From the NCBI RefSeq assembly GCF_004006175.1, contig NZ_CP033219.1, positions 1,116,001 to 1,180,000 of the forward strand: a stretch of DNA of 64,000 nucleotides, given 5' to 3'. A program made the position numbers and the translations under genes. The notes below the pieces were generated by a model. The model saw only the letters and a list, made by a program, of their open reading frames with translations. It made no database searches and had not been told where the DNA came from. Below, piece after piece: positions 43,878 to 53,226 of this stretch. This DNA comes from Parasedimentitalea marina (GTDB lineage: Bacteria; Pseudomonadota; Alphaproteobacteria; Rhodobacterales; Rhodobacteraceae). Within the stretch, counting starts at the first letter, position 1; each line of letters begins with the position of its first letter.

Positions 43878-44465
43878 ATGGCTCGCACACAGGGATCTCA
43901 TTCCGGCATCACCGGTCCACGCATCCAGGATGCAGCACTGCAATTGTTCGCTCAACACGGATTTGCCGCTGTCTCGATGCGCCAAATTGCGCGCGCGGTT
44001 GGGGTGCAGGCGGGGGCGTTGTACAATTACACGCCAGACAAGCAGAGCCTGCTGTTTCGGCTGATGGAAGATCATATGACCGAGCTGCTGACCAGCTGGC
44101 GGGATCAACCTGTTGCAGATGATGCTCTGTCGCAGCTTGAGGCGTTTACCCGGTTTCACATCCGCTTTAACTTTGAGAACCCCGATGCGGTTTTCATTGC
44201 CTATATGGAGCTGCGCAACCTCTCTGCCGAAAATTTCACGGTGATCGAATCGCTGCGCCGCGAATATGAAAACACGCTTGAGACGGTTCTGAAACAGGGC
44301 GTTTGTGAAGGCGTGTTTGCTGTGCCCGACACCAAGATCGCGACACTGGCTGTTATTGCGATGCTGAATGGCGTTAATACTTGGTATCGGGCCGGTGGCC
44401 GATTGTCGCTGGATCAGGTTGAAACCTCGTACTGGGAGATGGTGCGTCGGGCCATGGTGACGTGA
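43878..44465 (+). CDS. TetR/AcrR family regulator
   Basis: A 195-residue repressor-type protein. The N-terminal HTH reads IQDAALQLFAQHGFAAVSMRQIARAVGVQAGALYNYTPDKQ (residues about 15-55). The C-terminal domain resembles the TetR_C class with a KQGVCEGVF segment. Its stop overlaps the GNAT gene start (GTGA). The palindrome upstream suggests autoregulation. Confidence 0.9.
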   Translation: MARTQGSHSGITGPRIQDAALQLFAQHGFAAVSMRQIARAVGVQAGALYNYTPDKQSLLFRLMEDHMTELLTSWRDQPVADDALSQLEAFTRFHIRFNFENPDAVFIAYMELRNLSAENFTVIESLRREYENTLETVLKQGVCEGVFAVPDTKIATLAVIAMLNGVNTWYRAGGRLSLDQVETSYWEMVRRAMVT

Positions 44466-44944
44466 CCCTTGCCGGGCTGACCGCAGGGCGCCTGCAGGGC
44501 GGTGATTGGCGCCAGCTATCGCCGGATGATCTTGCAACACTGTTTAAGCCCGAGGTCGTGGAGTTCCTGCCGCATGGTTTCCAGGGGCTTTTGACCGAGC
44601 CCGATCAGCGGGCATTTCTGACCGCCCTGTCATCGCAGGCCGAAGTCCTGGCTCTGTTCGAAGAAACCGGAGCGGGGGTTGGTTTGGTGATTCTGTCCCA
44701 TGCTGACCCAGACAGCACAGAGCGCCATCTTGGATATCTATTGGCGCAGCGGATCTGGGGGCAGGGGTTGGCGACCGGGCTGATTGCCGGGCTGCAAGAC
44801 CTGTATCGTGGGACGGATGTAACCCTGTGCGGAGGCGTCATGCAGGGCAATACGGCCTCGGCGCGACTGCTGCAACGAGCAGGGTTTCAGGGGCGCGATA
44901 CTGGCGACGAGGTTGTGTATTGCTGGTCCGGCAACGGGCATTGA
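44462..44944 (+). CDS. GNAT family N-acetyltransferase
   Basis: A 160-residue acetyltransferase fold. The acetyl-CoA loop region appears as RHLGYLLAQRIWGQGLATGLI, followed by NTASARLLQRAGF, both typical of the RimJ/RimL-like group. The start is a GTG overlapping the TetR stop. The acceptor is unknown. Confidence 0.85.
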   Translation: MTLAGLTAGRLQGGDWRQLSPDDLATLFKPEVVEFLPHGFQGLLTEPDQRAFLTALSSQAEVLALFEETGAGVGLVILSHADPDSTERHLGYLLAQRIWGQGLATGLIAGLQDLYRGTDVTLCGGVMQGNTASARLLQRAGFQGRDTGDEVVYCWSGNGH

Positions 44945-44960
44945 GGGCAGGCGGGCCAGC

Positions 44961-45839
44961 CTAAGTTTGATACAGTCCCGGTACCAGGCCCTCGGCGGTA
45001 TGTTTCAGCGTGGCGGGATCTGTCCCCGGCGGCAGCACTGGCGCATAGAGCACGTCATATTGGCCACCAAGTTTCTCGAGCAGTTCTGCGGAATAGCGCA
45101 GCGAGGCTATCATGGCGCCAAAATGGTCGTTGCCACCGCTGACAAAGCGGGCAAAGGCGCGGGTGCGGTAATAGGCGCTTGAATTGCGGGCATCCAGTGC
45201 AGCAGCAACAATCGGCGCCTGGCAGGCTTTTGAAATCTGAGTTGCACCGCGTCGCCAGGCCGGCTCGAACAGGCGGCCCTGTCTGACATCGGGAACCCGG
45301 CCTGAACCGAAGATCAACAATGCGCCGCCGCTTTTTACGTGGTTCAGCATTGCGTGGTGTGTTTTGCCACCGGACACCGCCCTGTTGTGTTTATCAATGG
45401 TGACCGAAACCATGATATCAGCGCCTATAAATTTCTCCGCCTCCTGGTTGGCGACCACTTTCATGTCGGGTCGCTTTTTCAGCACGGCGGCCGCATGGGC
45501 CGCAAAATCAAACATGCCAGTCGGGTGAGTGGCGGCAATGACGACCGGCCCGTCGTCCGGGATGTGCTGCAACCCATGTGGCGTGATCGTTGTGCCGCCT
45601 TCGTGCTCCATCAACGCCGCAACCAGTTCAGCGCCCTTCAGGCCATAGAGCTGATGAAGAAAGGCCTCACTCTCCCGCAGGGCCAGAAAGGGATGACCAA
45701 AAAAGGTCCGGCTGACTGCGTCACTGGAATGAATGAGCCCGCGAATGATCTTGAGCACAGCAGAATTCTCGCTGCGAAGATGAAGGCGTTCTATCATCGC
45801 GCTGTCCAGCGGGTGCTTAATGGCGTGCTGCAATTTCAT
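44961..45839 (-). CDS. lysophospholipid acyltransferase-like protein
   Basis: A 292-residue protein of the PlsC-like acyltransferase superfamily. The catalytic motif is ATHPTGMFDFAA, with His and Asp separated by five residues, and a downstream FGSGRVP motif fits the acceptor-binding region. It probably acylates a lysophospholipid or lyso-ornithine lipid at the membrane. The ATG at 45839 gives a family-like length. Confidence 0.75.
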   Translation of the reverse strand: MKLQHAIKHPLDSAMIERLHLRSENSAVLKIIRGLIHSSDAVSRTFFGHPFLALRESEAFLHQLYGLKGAELVAALMEHEGGTTITPHGLQHIPDDGPVVIAATHPTGMFDFAAHAAAVLKKRPDMKVVANQEAEKFIGADIMVSVTIDKHNRAVSGGKTHHAMLNHVKSGGALLIFGSGRVPDVRQGRLFEPAWRRGATQISKACQAPIVAAALDARNSSAYYRTRAFARFVSGGNDHFGAMIASLRYSAELLEKLGGQYDVLYAPVLPPGTDPATLKHTAEGLVPGLYQT

Positions 45840-46013
45840 TCCAGGGAAATCCCAAAACGTGGTTAACTAAAGAATATGGGTCGTAAGGACGTGGTGTGCA
45901 AATCAAAGGAGAGCAATTCTCTCTGCCACTACAATGACAGGTTGAGGGGCGCATTTCCAGCTTCATGTTAGGTTAAGTCCATAGACTTGGAACTTTTTGC
46001 GAACAGGTCATTT

Positions 46014-46045
46014 CCACAGGTCAGACCCTTAAATCTGACCTGTGG
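46014..46045 (-). terminator. stem-loop after pirin gene
   Basis: CCACAGGTCAGA and TCTGACCTGTGG form a perfect 12-bp stem with an 8-base loop, just beyond the pirin stop. Confidence 0.65.
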
Positions 46046-46053
46046 CGTCATAT

Positions 46054-46965
46054 CTAATGCGCCGGACGGATAAAGCTACCGTTGCGCAGTTCGGCAAAGG
46101 CTCGCTGCAGTTCCGCCTTGGTGTTCATCACAATGGGACCGTGCCAGGCGACTGGTTCGTCTATGGGGGCACCGGATACGAGCAGGAAACGGACCCCCTT
46201 TGGTCCTGCCATGACAGTGATCTCATCGCCGCTGCCAAACCGCACCAATGTCCGGTCGCCGGACATGTCCCGAATGTGCAACTCTTCTCCGGCTACCTCT
46301 TTTTCCAACAGCACACCCTGCGGAACAGAGGCATCACTAAACGCGCCTTGGCCATCAAACACATAGGCAAAGGCGCGGCGGTAGGTGTCGATCTTGAAGG
46401 TCTTCTTTACCCCGGCTGGAACAAAGACATCCAGATACTGAGGGTCGGCTGCAATGCCGTCCACCGGACCACGTTTGCCCCAGAAATCGCCAACTATGAC
46501 TTTGACCCGCGTGCCATCATCATCCACCACCTCGGGAATTTCGGTGTTGCCAATGTCCTGATACCGCGGTGCTGTCATCTTTTGGGCTGCGGGAAGATTG
46601 CCCCACAGCTGAAATCCGTGCATTTGGCCTGACGCGTTCCCATTGGGCATTTCCTGATGCATGATCCCGGAACCAGCCGTCATCCACTGCACATCACCTG
46701 CGCCCAGCGTACCGCTGTTGCCCAGTGAATCCGTATGATCGACGGTGCCAGACAGCACATAGGTGATGGTCTCGATGCCGCGATGGGGATGCCAGGGGAA
46801 TCCTTTTTGAAAATCCTCAGGGCTTTCATTGCGGAAATCGTCGAACAAAAGGAACGGATCCAGCTCACTGGGATCCTGAAAGCCAAAGGCGCGGTGCAGT
46901 TTAACGCCAGCGCCCTCCATTGTCGGGACTGCGGTGCGGGTTTCTAAAACGGGTCTAAGCGACAT
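46054..46965 (-). CDS. pirin family protein
   Basis: A 303-residue double-cupin protein. Metal-binding residues are in HPHRGIETITYV and IMHQEMP, typical of pirins, some of which have quercetinase activity. The C-terminal cupin domain includes GPVDGIAADPQYLDV. The ATG at 46965 follows GGAGGAG; the longer reading from 47136 is not credible. Confidence 0.92.
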   Translation of the reverse strand: MSLRPVLETRTAVPTMEGAGVKLHRAFGFQDPSELDPFLLFDDFRNESPEDFQKGFPWHPHRGIETITYVLSGTVDHTDSLGNSGTLGAGDVQWMTAGSGIMHQEMPNGNASGQMHGFQLWGNLPAAQKMTAPRYQDIGNTEIPEVVDDDGTRVKVIVGDFWGKRGPVDGIAADPQYLDVFVPAGVKKTFKIDTYRRAFAYVFDGQGAFSDASVPQGVLLEKEVAGEELHIRDMSGDRTLVRFGSGDEITVMAGPKGVRFLLVSGAPIDEPVAWHGPIVMNTKAELQRAFAELRNGSFIRPAH

Positions 46966-47179
46966 AGGGACTCCTCCGGGCTGTTTTTCATGTGACGTTG
47001 CATAGATAGGTGTGCTGCGGTGTTGCACAATTAGCATGCGGAAACGGCGACTGTGCGCAAATGCGCAAAGGGAGTGGGCTAAATCTGAGGATTGGACCCG
47101 ACATCTTTGTGCCACCGTAGCCGCAATTGCGGCCAATTGTGGCAGGCGGGCAAGTGGGGCTTGAAACCCCCTGCAATAA

Positions 47180-47231
47180 TTATCTATTAATCAGACGCGC
47201 CGGGATGGTCTGGCGAAAATATTATCTATAA
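47180..47231 (+). promoter_or_regulatory. two BioR boxes upstream of bioB
   Basis: TTATCTATAA (47222-47231) matches the known BioR consensus TTATMKATAA exactly, and TTATCTATTA (47180-47189) matches with one change. BioR is a GntR-type repressor of biotin genes in alphaproteobacteria. The boxes lie 18 and about 60 bases before bioB. Confidence 0.8.
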
Positions 47232-47249
47232 TTTCCTGTGGGAGATCAC

Positions 47250-48227
47250 ATGTTGGACGCAAGCCCTATCCGTAACGACTGGACGCGTGAGCAAGCGGAA
47301 GCGATCTATAATCAGCCGTTTATGGATCTTCTGTTTGAAGCACAGACCGTGCACCGGCAGCATTACGATCCCAATCAGGTACAGAAATCCAAGTTGCTGA
47401 GCATCAAGACCGGCGGCTGTGCCGAAGATTGCGCCTATTGCTCGCAGTCGGCGCGCAACGGGGCGCAATTGTCCGCCAGCAAATTGATCGAGGTCGAGCG
47501 GGTGATTGCCGAGGCCCGCAAGGCCAAAGAGGGCGGCGCGACGCGCTATTGCATGGGCGCGGCCTGGCGCTCGCCCAAGGATCGCGACATGGCCGCTCTG
47601 GAGGCGATGGTGCAGGGGGTCAAAGATCTGGGCATGGAAACCTGCATGACCCTGGGCATGCTGGACGAAGAGCAGGTGTTCCGCCTGCGTGATTCCGGTC
47701 TGGATTACTACAACCACAACATCGACACCTCTGAACGGTATTATTCCGAGATCATCACTACCCGCACTTTTGCCGACCGTATCGACACCCTGAACCGGGT
47801 GCGCGAGGCAGGGATCAAGGTCTGTGCCGGCGGGATTGTTGGCATGGGCGAACAGCAGATGGACCGCATCGACATGATGCTGGCGCTTGCCACGCTCGAG
47901 GAACACCCCGACTCGGTGCCGGTCAACATGTTGATCCCGATGCCGGATACACCGCTGGCTGATGTGAAAAAGCTGGACCCAATCGAATTCGTCCGCACCG
48001 TGGCGCTGGCCCGTATCCTGATGCCCAAGACCCACGTGCGTCTCTCGGCAGGTCGCACCGATATGAGCGACGAGATGCAGGCGATGTGTTTCTTTGCCGG
48101 TGCCAACTCGATCTTTGTCGGCGACACGCTGCTGACCGCTGATAACCCCGAAGAGGACAAGGACAACGCCCTGTTCGCCCGTCTTGGTATCACGGCCATG
48201 GCAGTGGGTTGTGACGGCTCAAAATGA
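47250..48227 (+). CDS. bioB: biotin synthase
   Basis: A 325-residue radical-SAM enzyme that inserts sulfur into dethiobiotin. The CxxxCxxC cluster motif is CAEDCAYC. The ATG at 47250 follows GGGAGA; a GTG at 47238 would add 4 residues. It begins the bioBFDAGC operon under BioR boxes and overlaps bioF by ATGA. Confidence 0.97.
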   Translation: MLDASPIRNDWTREQAEAIYNQPFMDLLFEAQTVHRQHYDPNQVQKSKLLSIKTGGCAEDCAYCSQSARNGAQLSASKLIEVERVIAEARKAKEGGATRYCMGAAWRSPKDRDMAALEAMVQGVKDLGMETCMTLGMLDEEQVFRLRDSGLDYYNHNIDTSERYYSEIITTRTFADRIDTLNRVREAGIKVCAGGIVGMGEQQMDRIDMMLALATLEEHPDSVPVNMLIPMPDTPLADVKKLDPIEFVRTVALARILMPKTHVRLSAGRTDMSDEMQAMCFFAGANSIFVGDTLLTADNPEEDKDNALFARLGITAMAVGCDGSK

Positions 48228-49366
48228 GCACGGGCCCGTTCCCGCGCCACGAGCAGGCGCTGGAGATGCTCAAGTCGCGGGGCCGCTATCGCAGTTTGAT
48301 GCCCCGCGCCGGGTTTGATTTTGCTTCAAACGACTACCTCGGTCTGGCCGGGTCAGACCTGCTGCGCGACGCTGCCCAAGCGGCCTTGGCGCGCGGTGTG
48401 CCGGTCGGGGCAGGTGGCTCGCGCCTGCTGCGGGGCAATGATGATGAGCATGAAGTGCTAGAGGCCGAGGCCGCCGCGTTCTTTGGCACTCAGTCCGCTT
48501 TGTTCATCAATGGCGGTTTTACCGGCAATCTGGCGATCTTTTCCGCGCTGCCGCAGCATGGCGATATGGTGTTATACGACGCTCTGATCCACGCCAGTAC
48601 CCATGACGGGATGCGCCTTGGCCGCGCGCAAAGCCAAAGCTTTGCCCATAACGATGTCAGTGCCGTGCAGGCCGCAATCACCGCCTGGCGCGCTGATGGC
48701 GGCACTGGCCAGGTCTGGATCGCGGTCGAGGCAGTCTATTCCATGGATGGCGATTGCGCCCCGGTGGCGGCCCTGGCCGAACTGGCCAGCCGCGAACAGG
48801 CAGTATTGGTGCTGGACGAGGCGCATTCGACCGGTGTGTTTGGGGATCTGGGCCGGGGGCTAGGCCACGGTGTCGCGCATCAGCCAAATGTGTTGTCGCT
48901 GCATACATGTGGCAAGGCGCTGGGTGTCTCTGGCGCGCTGATTTGCGGGGCCTCAGCCTTGATCGAGACCCTGATCAACAAGGCCCGCGCCTTTATCTTT
49001 GCCACCGCACCATCGCCGCTGAACGCTGCACTGGTGCGCGCTGCGCTGCACGAACTGGGTGAAAACCCCAGTCAGCAACAGCAGGCTTGGGCGTTGATCC
49101 ATCACGCGCAGGCCGAGGCGGAAAAACACTGTGGTATAACGGGGTTCAGCAGTCAGATTCTGCCGATCCTCATCGGCGATGACAAAGGCACCATGGCTGT
49201 GGCCAGTGCGCTGCAAACGCGCGGCTATGACATTCGCGGCATCCGCCCACCCACCGTGCCCCGCGGCACCGCGCGGCTGCGGATCTCGGTCACATTGAAC
49301 ACATCAAAGCAGGTGATTTCGGCGCTGTTTGCTGACCTTGCCAAGGAACTGGAGGCCGCGGCATGA
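48224..49366 (+). CDS. bioF: 8-amino-7-oxononanoate synthase
   Basis: A 380-residue PLP enzyme joining pimeloyl-ACP and alanine. The PLP Lys lies in [11 protein letters not shown]. Conserved segments FASNDYLGL and LLRGNDDEH fit BioF. It overlaps bioB and bioD by four bases each. Confidence 0.96.
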   Translation: MSTGPFPRHEQALEMLKSRGRYRSLMPRAGFDFASNDYLGLAGSDLLRDAAQAALARGVPVGAGGSRLLRGNDDEHEVLEAEAAAFFGTQSALFINGGFTGNLAIFSALPQHGDMVLYDALIHASTHDGMRLGRAQSQSFAHNDVSAVQAAITAWRADGGTGQVWIAVEAVYSMDGDCAPVAALAELASREQAVLVLDEAHSTGVFGDLGRGLGHGVAHQPNVLSLHTCGKALGVSGALICGASALIETLINKARAFIFATAPSPLNAALVRAALHELGENPSQQQQAWALIHHAQAEAEKHCGITGFSSQILPILIGDDKGTMAVASALQTRGYDIRGIRPPTVPRGTARLRISVTLNTSKQVISALFADLAKELEAAA

Positions 49367-50046
49367 GCGCCATTGTCGTCACAGGAACAGACACTGAAAT
49401 CGGTAAAACCGTGGTCTCGGCAGGCCTGACCGCAGCACTGAACGCAACCTACTGGAAACCGGTACAATCGGGCCAGGAAGATGAAACCGACAGTCAGATT
49501 GTCACCCGCCTGTCTGGTCGCCCAGCCTTGCCCGAGGGCTATCTGCTGCAACTGCCGGCCTCGCCACATCTGTCAGCCGAGGCCGAGGGCGTGACCATCG
49601 ACCTCGATACGCTGACCCTGCCGCAGGTGGATGGGGTGCTGGTGGCCGAAGGCGCTGGTGGCGTGATGGTGCCCCTTAACCGCGAGGCGTTGTTTCTGGA
49701 TCTGTTTGCCCGCTGGGGCGCGCCAGTGATTCTTTGCGCGCGCACGCAGTTGGGGACAATCAATCATACGCTGTTGTCCCTGCAGGCCCTGCGCGGGGCA
49801 GGCTGCGATGTGGTTGGGGTGGTGTTTATTGGCGAGGCTGAGACAGAGGTTGAGGAAACCATTTGTCAGTTCGGCAAGGTCACACATTTGGGTCGACTGC
49901 CCATTATTGATGGACTGGATCAAACTACGGGAGCGCCTGACCTTGGGGTAGGCGCGGACCAGCCTGACGGCCGGTCTGAAGAATTGATCCAGGCCTTCAC
50001 CGCCCATATCGACATCGACACAATCAAAAAGGCGTTGCAGCCATGA
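49363..50046 (+). CDS. bioD: dethiobiotin synthetase
   Basis: A 227-residue ATP-dependent carboxylase-type enzyme that closes the ureido ring. The P-loop is GTDTEIGKT. It overlaps bioF and bioA by ATGA. Confidence 0.95.
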   Translation: MSAIVVTGTDTEIGKTVVSAGLTAALNATYWKPVQSGQEDETDSQIVTRLSGRPALPEGYLLQLPASPHLSAEAEGVTIDLDTLTLPQVDGVLVAEGAGGVMVPLNREALFLDLFARWGAPVILCARTQLGTINHTLLSLQALRGAGCDVVGVVFIGEAETEVEETICQFGKVTHLGRLPIIDGLDQTTGAPDLGVGADQPDGRSEELIQAFTAHIDIDTIKKALQP

Positions 50047-51341
50047 GCGCAGATGATCTGACCCAGCTGGAGTTCGACCAGCAGCACCTCTGGCATCCCT
50101 ATACAAACGTCACGCAACCGGGGCCGACCTTTGTGGTAAAGGAATCGCAAGGTGTTCACCTGACGCTGGACGATGGCTGCCAGGTGATCGATGCGATGTC
50201 GTCCTGGTGGTGCATGATGCACGGACACCGTAACCCACGGGTTACCCAGGCAATGCATGACCAACTGGACCGGTTGCCACATGTGATGTTCGGCGGGCTG
50301 ACCCATGACCCGGCGATCAATCTGGGCCGCAAGCTGCTGGAGATCACGCCAGACAGTCTGACACGCATCTTTTATTGCGACTCCGGCTCGGTCTCTGTCG
50401 AAGTGGCGATGAAAATGGCGGTGCAATATCAACATGCTATGGGGTTTGAGGGGCGGTCTCAATTTGCCACTGTGCGCTCGGGCTATCATGGCGACACCTG
50501 GAAGGCGATGAGCGTCTGTGACCCGGATACCGGCATGCACCACCTGTTTCAGGGCGCGCTGAGCGTGCAGCATTTCGTGTCCCGACCGCCCATTCGCCTC
50601 ACTGAAGAATGGATCGACGATCCGGCCCGCAATGGCCTGGGCGATCTGCGCGCGCTGCTTGAGGCCAACACAGAACAGATCGCCGGCTTCATTCTGGAAC
50701 CGGTGGTTCAGGGCACCGGGGGCATGTATTTCTACCACCCGGAATACCTGAACCAGGCGCGTGCCTTATGTGATGAACTGGGAATCCTGTTGATCTTTGA
50801 CGAGATCGCCACCGGTTTTGGTCGCACCGGCAAGATGTTCGCCACCGACTTCTGCTCGGTCGAGCCTGATATTATCTGTTTGGGTAAGGGGCTGACCGCT
50901 GGCCATATCTCGTTTGCCTGCACCATGACCAATGATCGCGTGGCGACAGGTATCGGCGGCGGCAATCCCGGCATCTTCATGCATGGGCCTACCTATATGG
51001 CGAACCCGCTGGCCTGCGTTGCGGCGCTGGCTTCGCTGGAGCTGCTGACCGAGCAGGACACGTACGCAACCGTTGCTGCCATTGCCGCCCAGATGCGCAG
51101 CCAACTGGAACCGGCGCGCGCTTTGCCGAATGTGGCAGATGTGCGGGTATTGGGGGCAATTGGAGTGATCGAGATGACGCACCGGGTCTCGGCTGATCAG
51201 GCCCATGGGCTGGCCCGCGAGATGGGCGTGTTCCTGCGCCCCTTTGGCAATAACGTCTACACCATGCCGCCCTTTATCACCACTCCGGACCAGCTGACCC
51301 AGATCACCGACGGCATGCTGCGATTGGCAAGAGAGCTGTAA
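50043..51341 (+). CDS. bioA: adenosylmethionine-8-amino-7-oxononanoate aminotransferase
   Basis: A 432-residue class III PLP aminotransferase (HLWHPYTNV, SWWCMMHGH; PLP Lys in CLGKGLTAG). It makes 7,8-diaminononanoate using SAM as amino donor. It joins bioG by TAATG. Confidence 0.96.
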   Translation: MSADDLTQLEFDQQHLWHPYTNVTQPGPTFVVKESQGVHLTLDDGCQVIDAMSSWWCMMHGHRNPRVTQAMHDQLDRLPHVMFGGLTHDPAINLGRKLLEITPDSLTRIFYCDSGSVSVEVAMKMAVQYQHAMGFEGRSQFATVRSGYHGDTWKAMSVCDPDTGMHHLFQGALSVQHFVSRPPIRLTEEWIDDPARNGLGDLRALLEANTEQIAGFILEPVVQGTGGMYFYHPEYLNQARALCDELGILLIFDEIATGFGRTGKMFATDFCSVEPDIICLGKGLTAGHISFACTMTNDRVATGIGGGNPGIFMHGPTYMANPLACVAALASLELLTEQDTYATVAAIAAQMRSQLEPARALPNVADVRVLGAIGVIEMTHRVSADQAHGLAREMGVFLRPFGNNVYTMPPFITTPDQLTQITDGMLRLAREL

Positions 51342-52030
51342 TGGAGTTTCGCTGGCTACATAATGGGGCGCGCTTGACCTTGGGGAGGTGCAAAGCGCCT
51401 TCCCAGGGGGAAGGTCAGGCGCGGCCCGGCGATGCCGGGCAGAACAAAGAGCTCATCGTTGTCTTCAGTGGTTGGGCTGTTGCAACGGATGTCTTTGACC
51501 ACCTGACTGGCGACTATGACATTCTTATTGCGGATGACTATCGGGATCTGGCGGCGGAACTGCCAGACCTGTCCGGCTATGATCGCATCAGCCTTGTCGC
51601 CTGGTCCTTTGGTGTTGTGTCTTATGCTCACTGGCAACAGGGGCGCAGCGATCCCTTTGATTGCAAGGTGGCTATTAACGGTACGCTGACGCCGGTGAAC
51701 CGCACTATGGGCGTGCCGCCATTGGCGATGGACAAGACCCGGCAAACCCTGAGTGCGGATGCCTATCAGCTGTTTCTGGCTCGTGTCTTTAACGCGCGTC
51801 GACCACGGGGCGAGATCGACGTGTCCGCCCGGCGGGATGAATTGAGTGCCATCGAGGCGCGTGGCGATGCACCAGCGATGCCCTTTGACCGGGTGTGGAT
51901 CAGTACCGCAGACAAGATCTTTCCTGCGGCCAATCAGATACGGGCCTGGCCAGCGGATGTCACACGTCAGATCGCTGCCCCGCACGCGCCATTTGCAACG
52001 TTTGCCAACTGGCCGGAGATCCTGTCATGA
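51341..52030 (+). CDS. bioG: pimeloyl-ACP methyl ester esterase BioG with palindromic insertion
   Basis: A 229-residue alpha/beta hydrolase of the BioG (DUF452) type. The nucleophile elbow is AWSFGV and the N-terminal LIVVFSGWAV follows the family. It cleaves methyl pimeloyl-ACP to release pimeloyl-ACP for BioF. Between residues about 10 and 37 there is an insertion of charged residues (RLTLGRCKAPSQGEGQARPG) encoded by palindromic DNA. It overlaps bioC by ATGA. Confidence 0.88.
   Translation: MEFRWLHNGARLTLGRCKAPSQGEGQARPGDAGQNKELIVVFSGWAVATDVFDHLTGDYDILIADDYRDLAAELPDLSGYDRISLVAWSFGVVSYAHWQQGRSDPFDCKVAINGTLTPVNRTMGVPPLAMDKTRQTLSADAYQLFLARVFNARRPRGEIDVSARRDELSAIEARGDAPAMPFDRVWISTADKIFPAANQIRAWPADVTRQIAAPHAPFATFANWPEILS
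51377..51440. repeat. palindromic DNA inserted in frame inside bioG
   Basis: An inverted repeat GACCTT/AAGGTC surrounds a near-palindrome (TGGGGAGGTGC with GCGCCTTCCCA, two mismatches), followed by GCCCGGC/GCCGGGC. The element adds about 22 residues to BioG without breaking the frame. Confidence 0.6.
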
Positions 52031-52818
52031 GAGACAATATGCCCTCCAATCTGAACCAGAACCGGGTGCGCCAAAGCTTTCGTCGGGGGCTGGCCAGTTA
52101 TCACCAACACGCCAGTGCGCAGGCCGATATTGCCGCCCGTCTGGTGCAGCTGCTGCACGACCACCGGGCGCCTGACCGCTTTGAAAACGTGCTGGAGTTT
52201 GGCTGTGGCACCGGGCACCTGACGCGACCCCTGTTGCAGCGCCTGAAGATCCAGCATCTGACCCTGAATGATTTGGTTGCCGAGGCGGCCCCGGGGTTGG
52301 GGGCTCTGACCAAGGACCGATCAGACCACACCCATTTTACCTTTGGCCCCATTGAAACCGTGCCTTTGCCAAAAGAGCTGGATCTGATTGCCTCGACCTC
52401 GACGGTGCAATGGATTAGCGACATACCGGCCTTGATGGCGCGTTTGTCATCCCGGCTAAGCCCTGGAGGCTGGCTGGCAGTTTCCGGGTTTGGCACCGGG
52501 CAGTTTCATCAGTTGCGCAGTTTGGGATCGTCCGCGGCTGCGCCAAGCTACGTCGATAGTGCCGATTGGCCGGATCTGCTGCCAAGGGATGTTGAACTGG
52601 TGCATGTCTCGCAAGCCGCAACGGACATGCTGTTTGACAGTGCCATGGATCTGTTGCGACACCTGCGCCAGACGGGTGTGAATGCGCAGGCCGACCAGCA
52701 CTGGAGTCGGGGGAGGTTGCGGGCCTTTGAAGACAACTACCGGTCGCAGTTTGGTCGCAGTGGTGGCTTGCCGCTGACCTATGATCCCGTCTGGATGATA
52801 GCCCGGAAACGGGGATGA
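52027..52818 (+). CDS. bioC: malonyl-ACP O-methyltransferase
   Basis: A 263-residue SAM-dependent methyltransferase that methylates malonyl-ACP to start pimelate synthesis. The SAM motif is LEFGCGTGHLT and STSTVQWISD fits BioC. The ATG overlaps the bioG stop. It is the last gene of the bio operon. Confidence 0.94.
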   Translation: MRDNMPSNLNQNRVRQSFRRGLASYHQHASAQADIAARLVQLLHDHRAPDRFENVLEFGCGTGHLTRPLLQRLKIQHLTLNDLVAEAAPGLGALTKDRSDHTHFTFGPIETVPLPKELDLIASTSTVQWISDIPALMARLSSRLSPGGWLAVSGFGTGQFHQLRSLGSSAAAPSYVDSADWPDLLPRDVELVHVSQAATDMLFDSAMDLLRHLRQTGVNAQADQHWSRGRLRAFEDNYRSQFGRSGGLPLTYDPVWMIARKRG

Positions 52819-53226
52819 CACAGTCCTGAAATTCAAACACAGCGATGGCTTTAGCTAGCCTGAAATACTGGCTGACCCTTATCCCCACTTTTGCTTTGTT
52901 GCGGTCTGCGTGCTGGACGGCGCGGCCAGGAATGCTGGGCTGCGGTTTGTTTGAAAGTCTGTAAAAAAGTTGAATTGTCACATTAAAAGTTGAATGACCA
53001 AACAAAAAATGTCACTTCTAGCCGCAGAAGCTCGACAAAGTGTCGCTATAAGTTCAAATATTGGATGAGTATCGGTCAATCTACTACTTGGAGGCTAGGT
53101 TTGACCAAGCAAAGAGAAAGAGCCGATAGTCCAAAGCCAAATGTAGCGACATAGAGCGGACGGTTCCAACACTGACGCAGCCCTTATTTAAAAAAGGGCG
53201 TTTAACACCAAACAGGGAGTAAATTT
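52819..53226. other. 408-base leader upstream of tmoX-like gene
   Basis: No gene is seen. It contains an 11-bp direct repeat AAAAGTTGAAT at 52965-52975 and 52985-52995 (20 bases apart, close to two helical turns), and a hairpin GCCCTT/AAGGGC at 53180-53199. The repeat is a candidate activator or repressor site for the transporter operon; the hairpin may end upstream transcription. Confidence 0.5.

Noticed and set aside
43773..44540. Long upstream extension of the small lipoprotein frame
   Set aside because: It overlaps the TetR gene antisense; the lipoprotein start at 43772 has a ribosome site and signal peptide.
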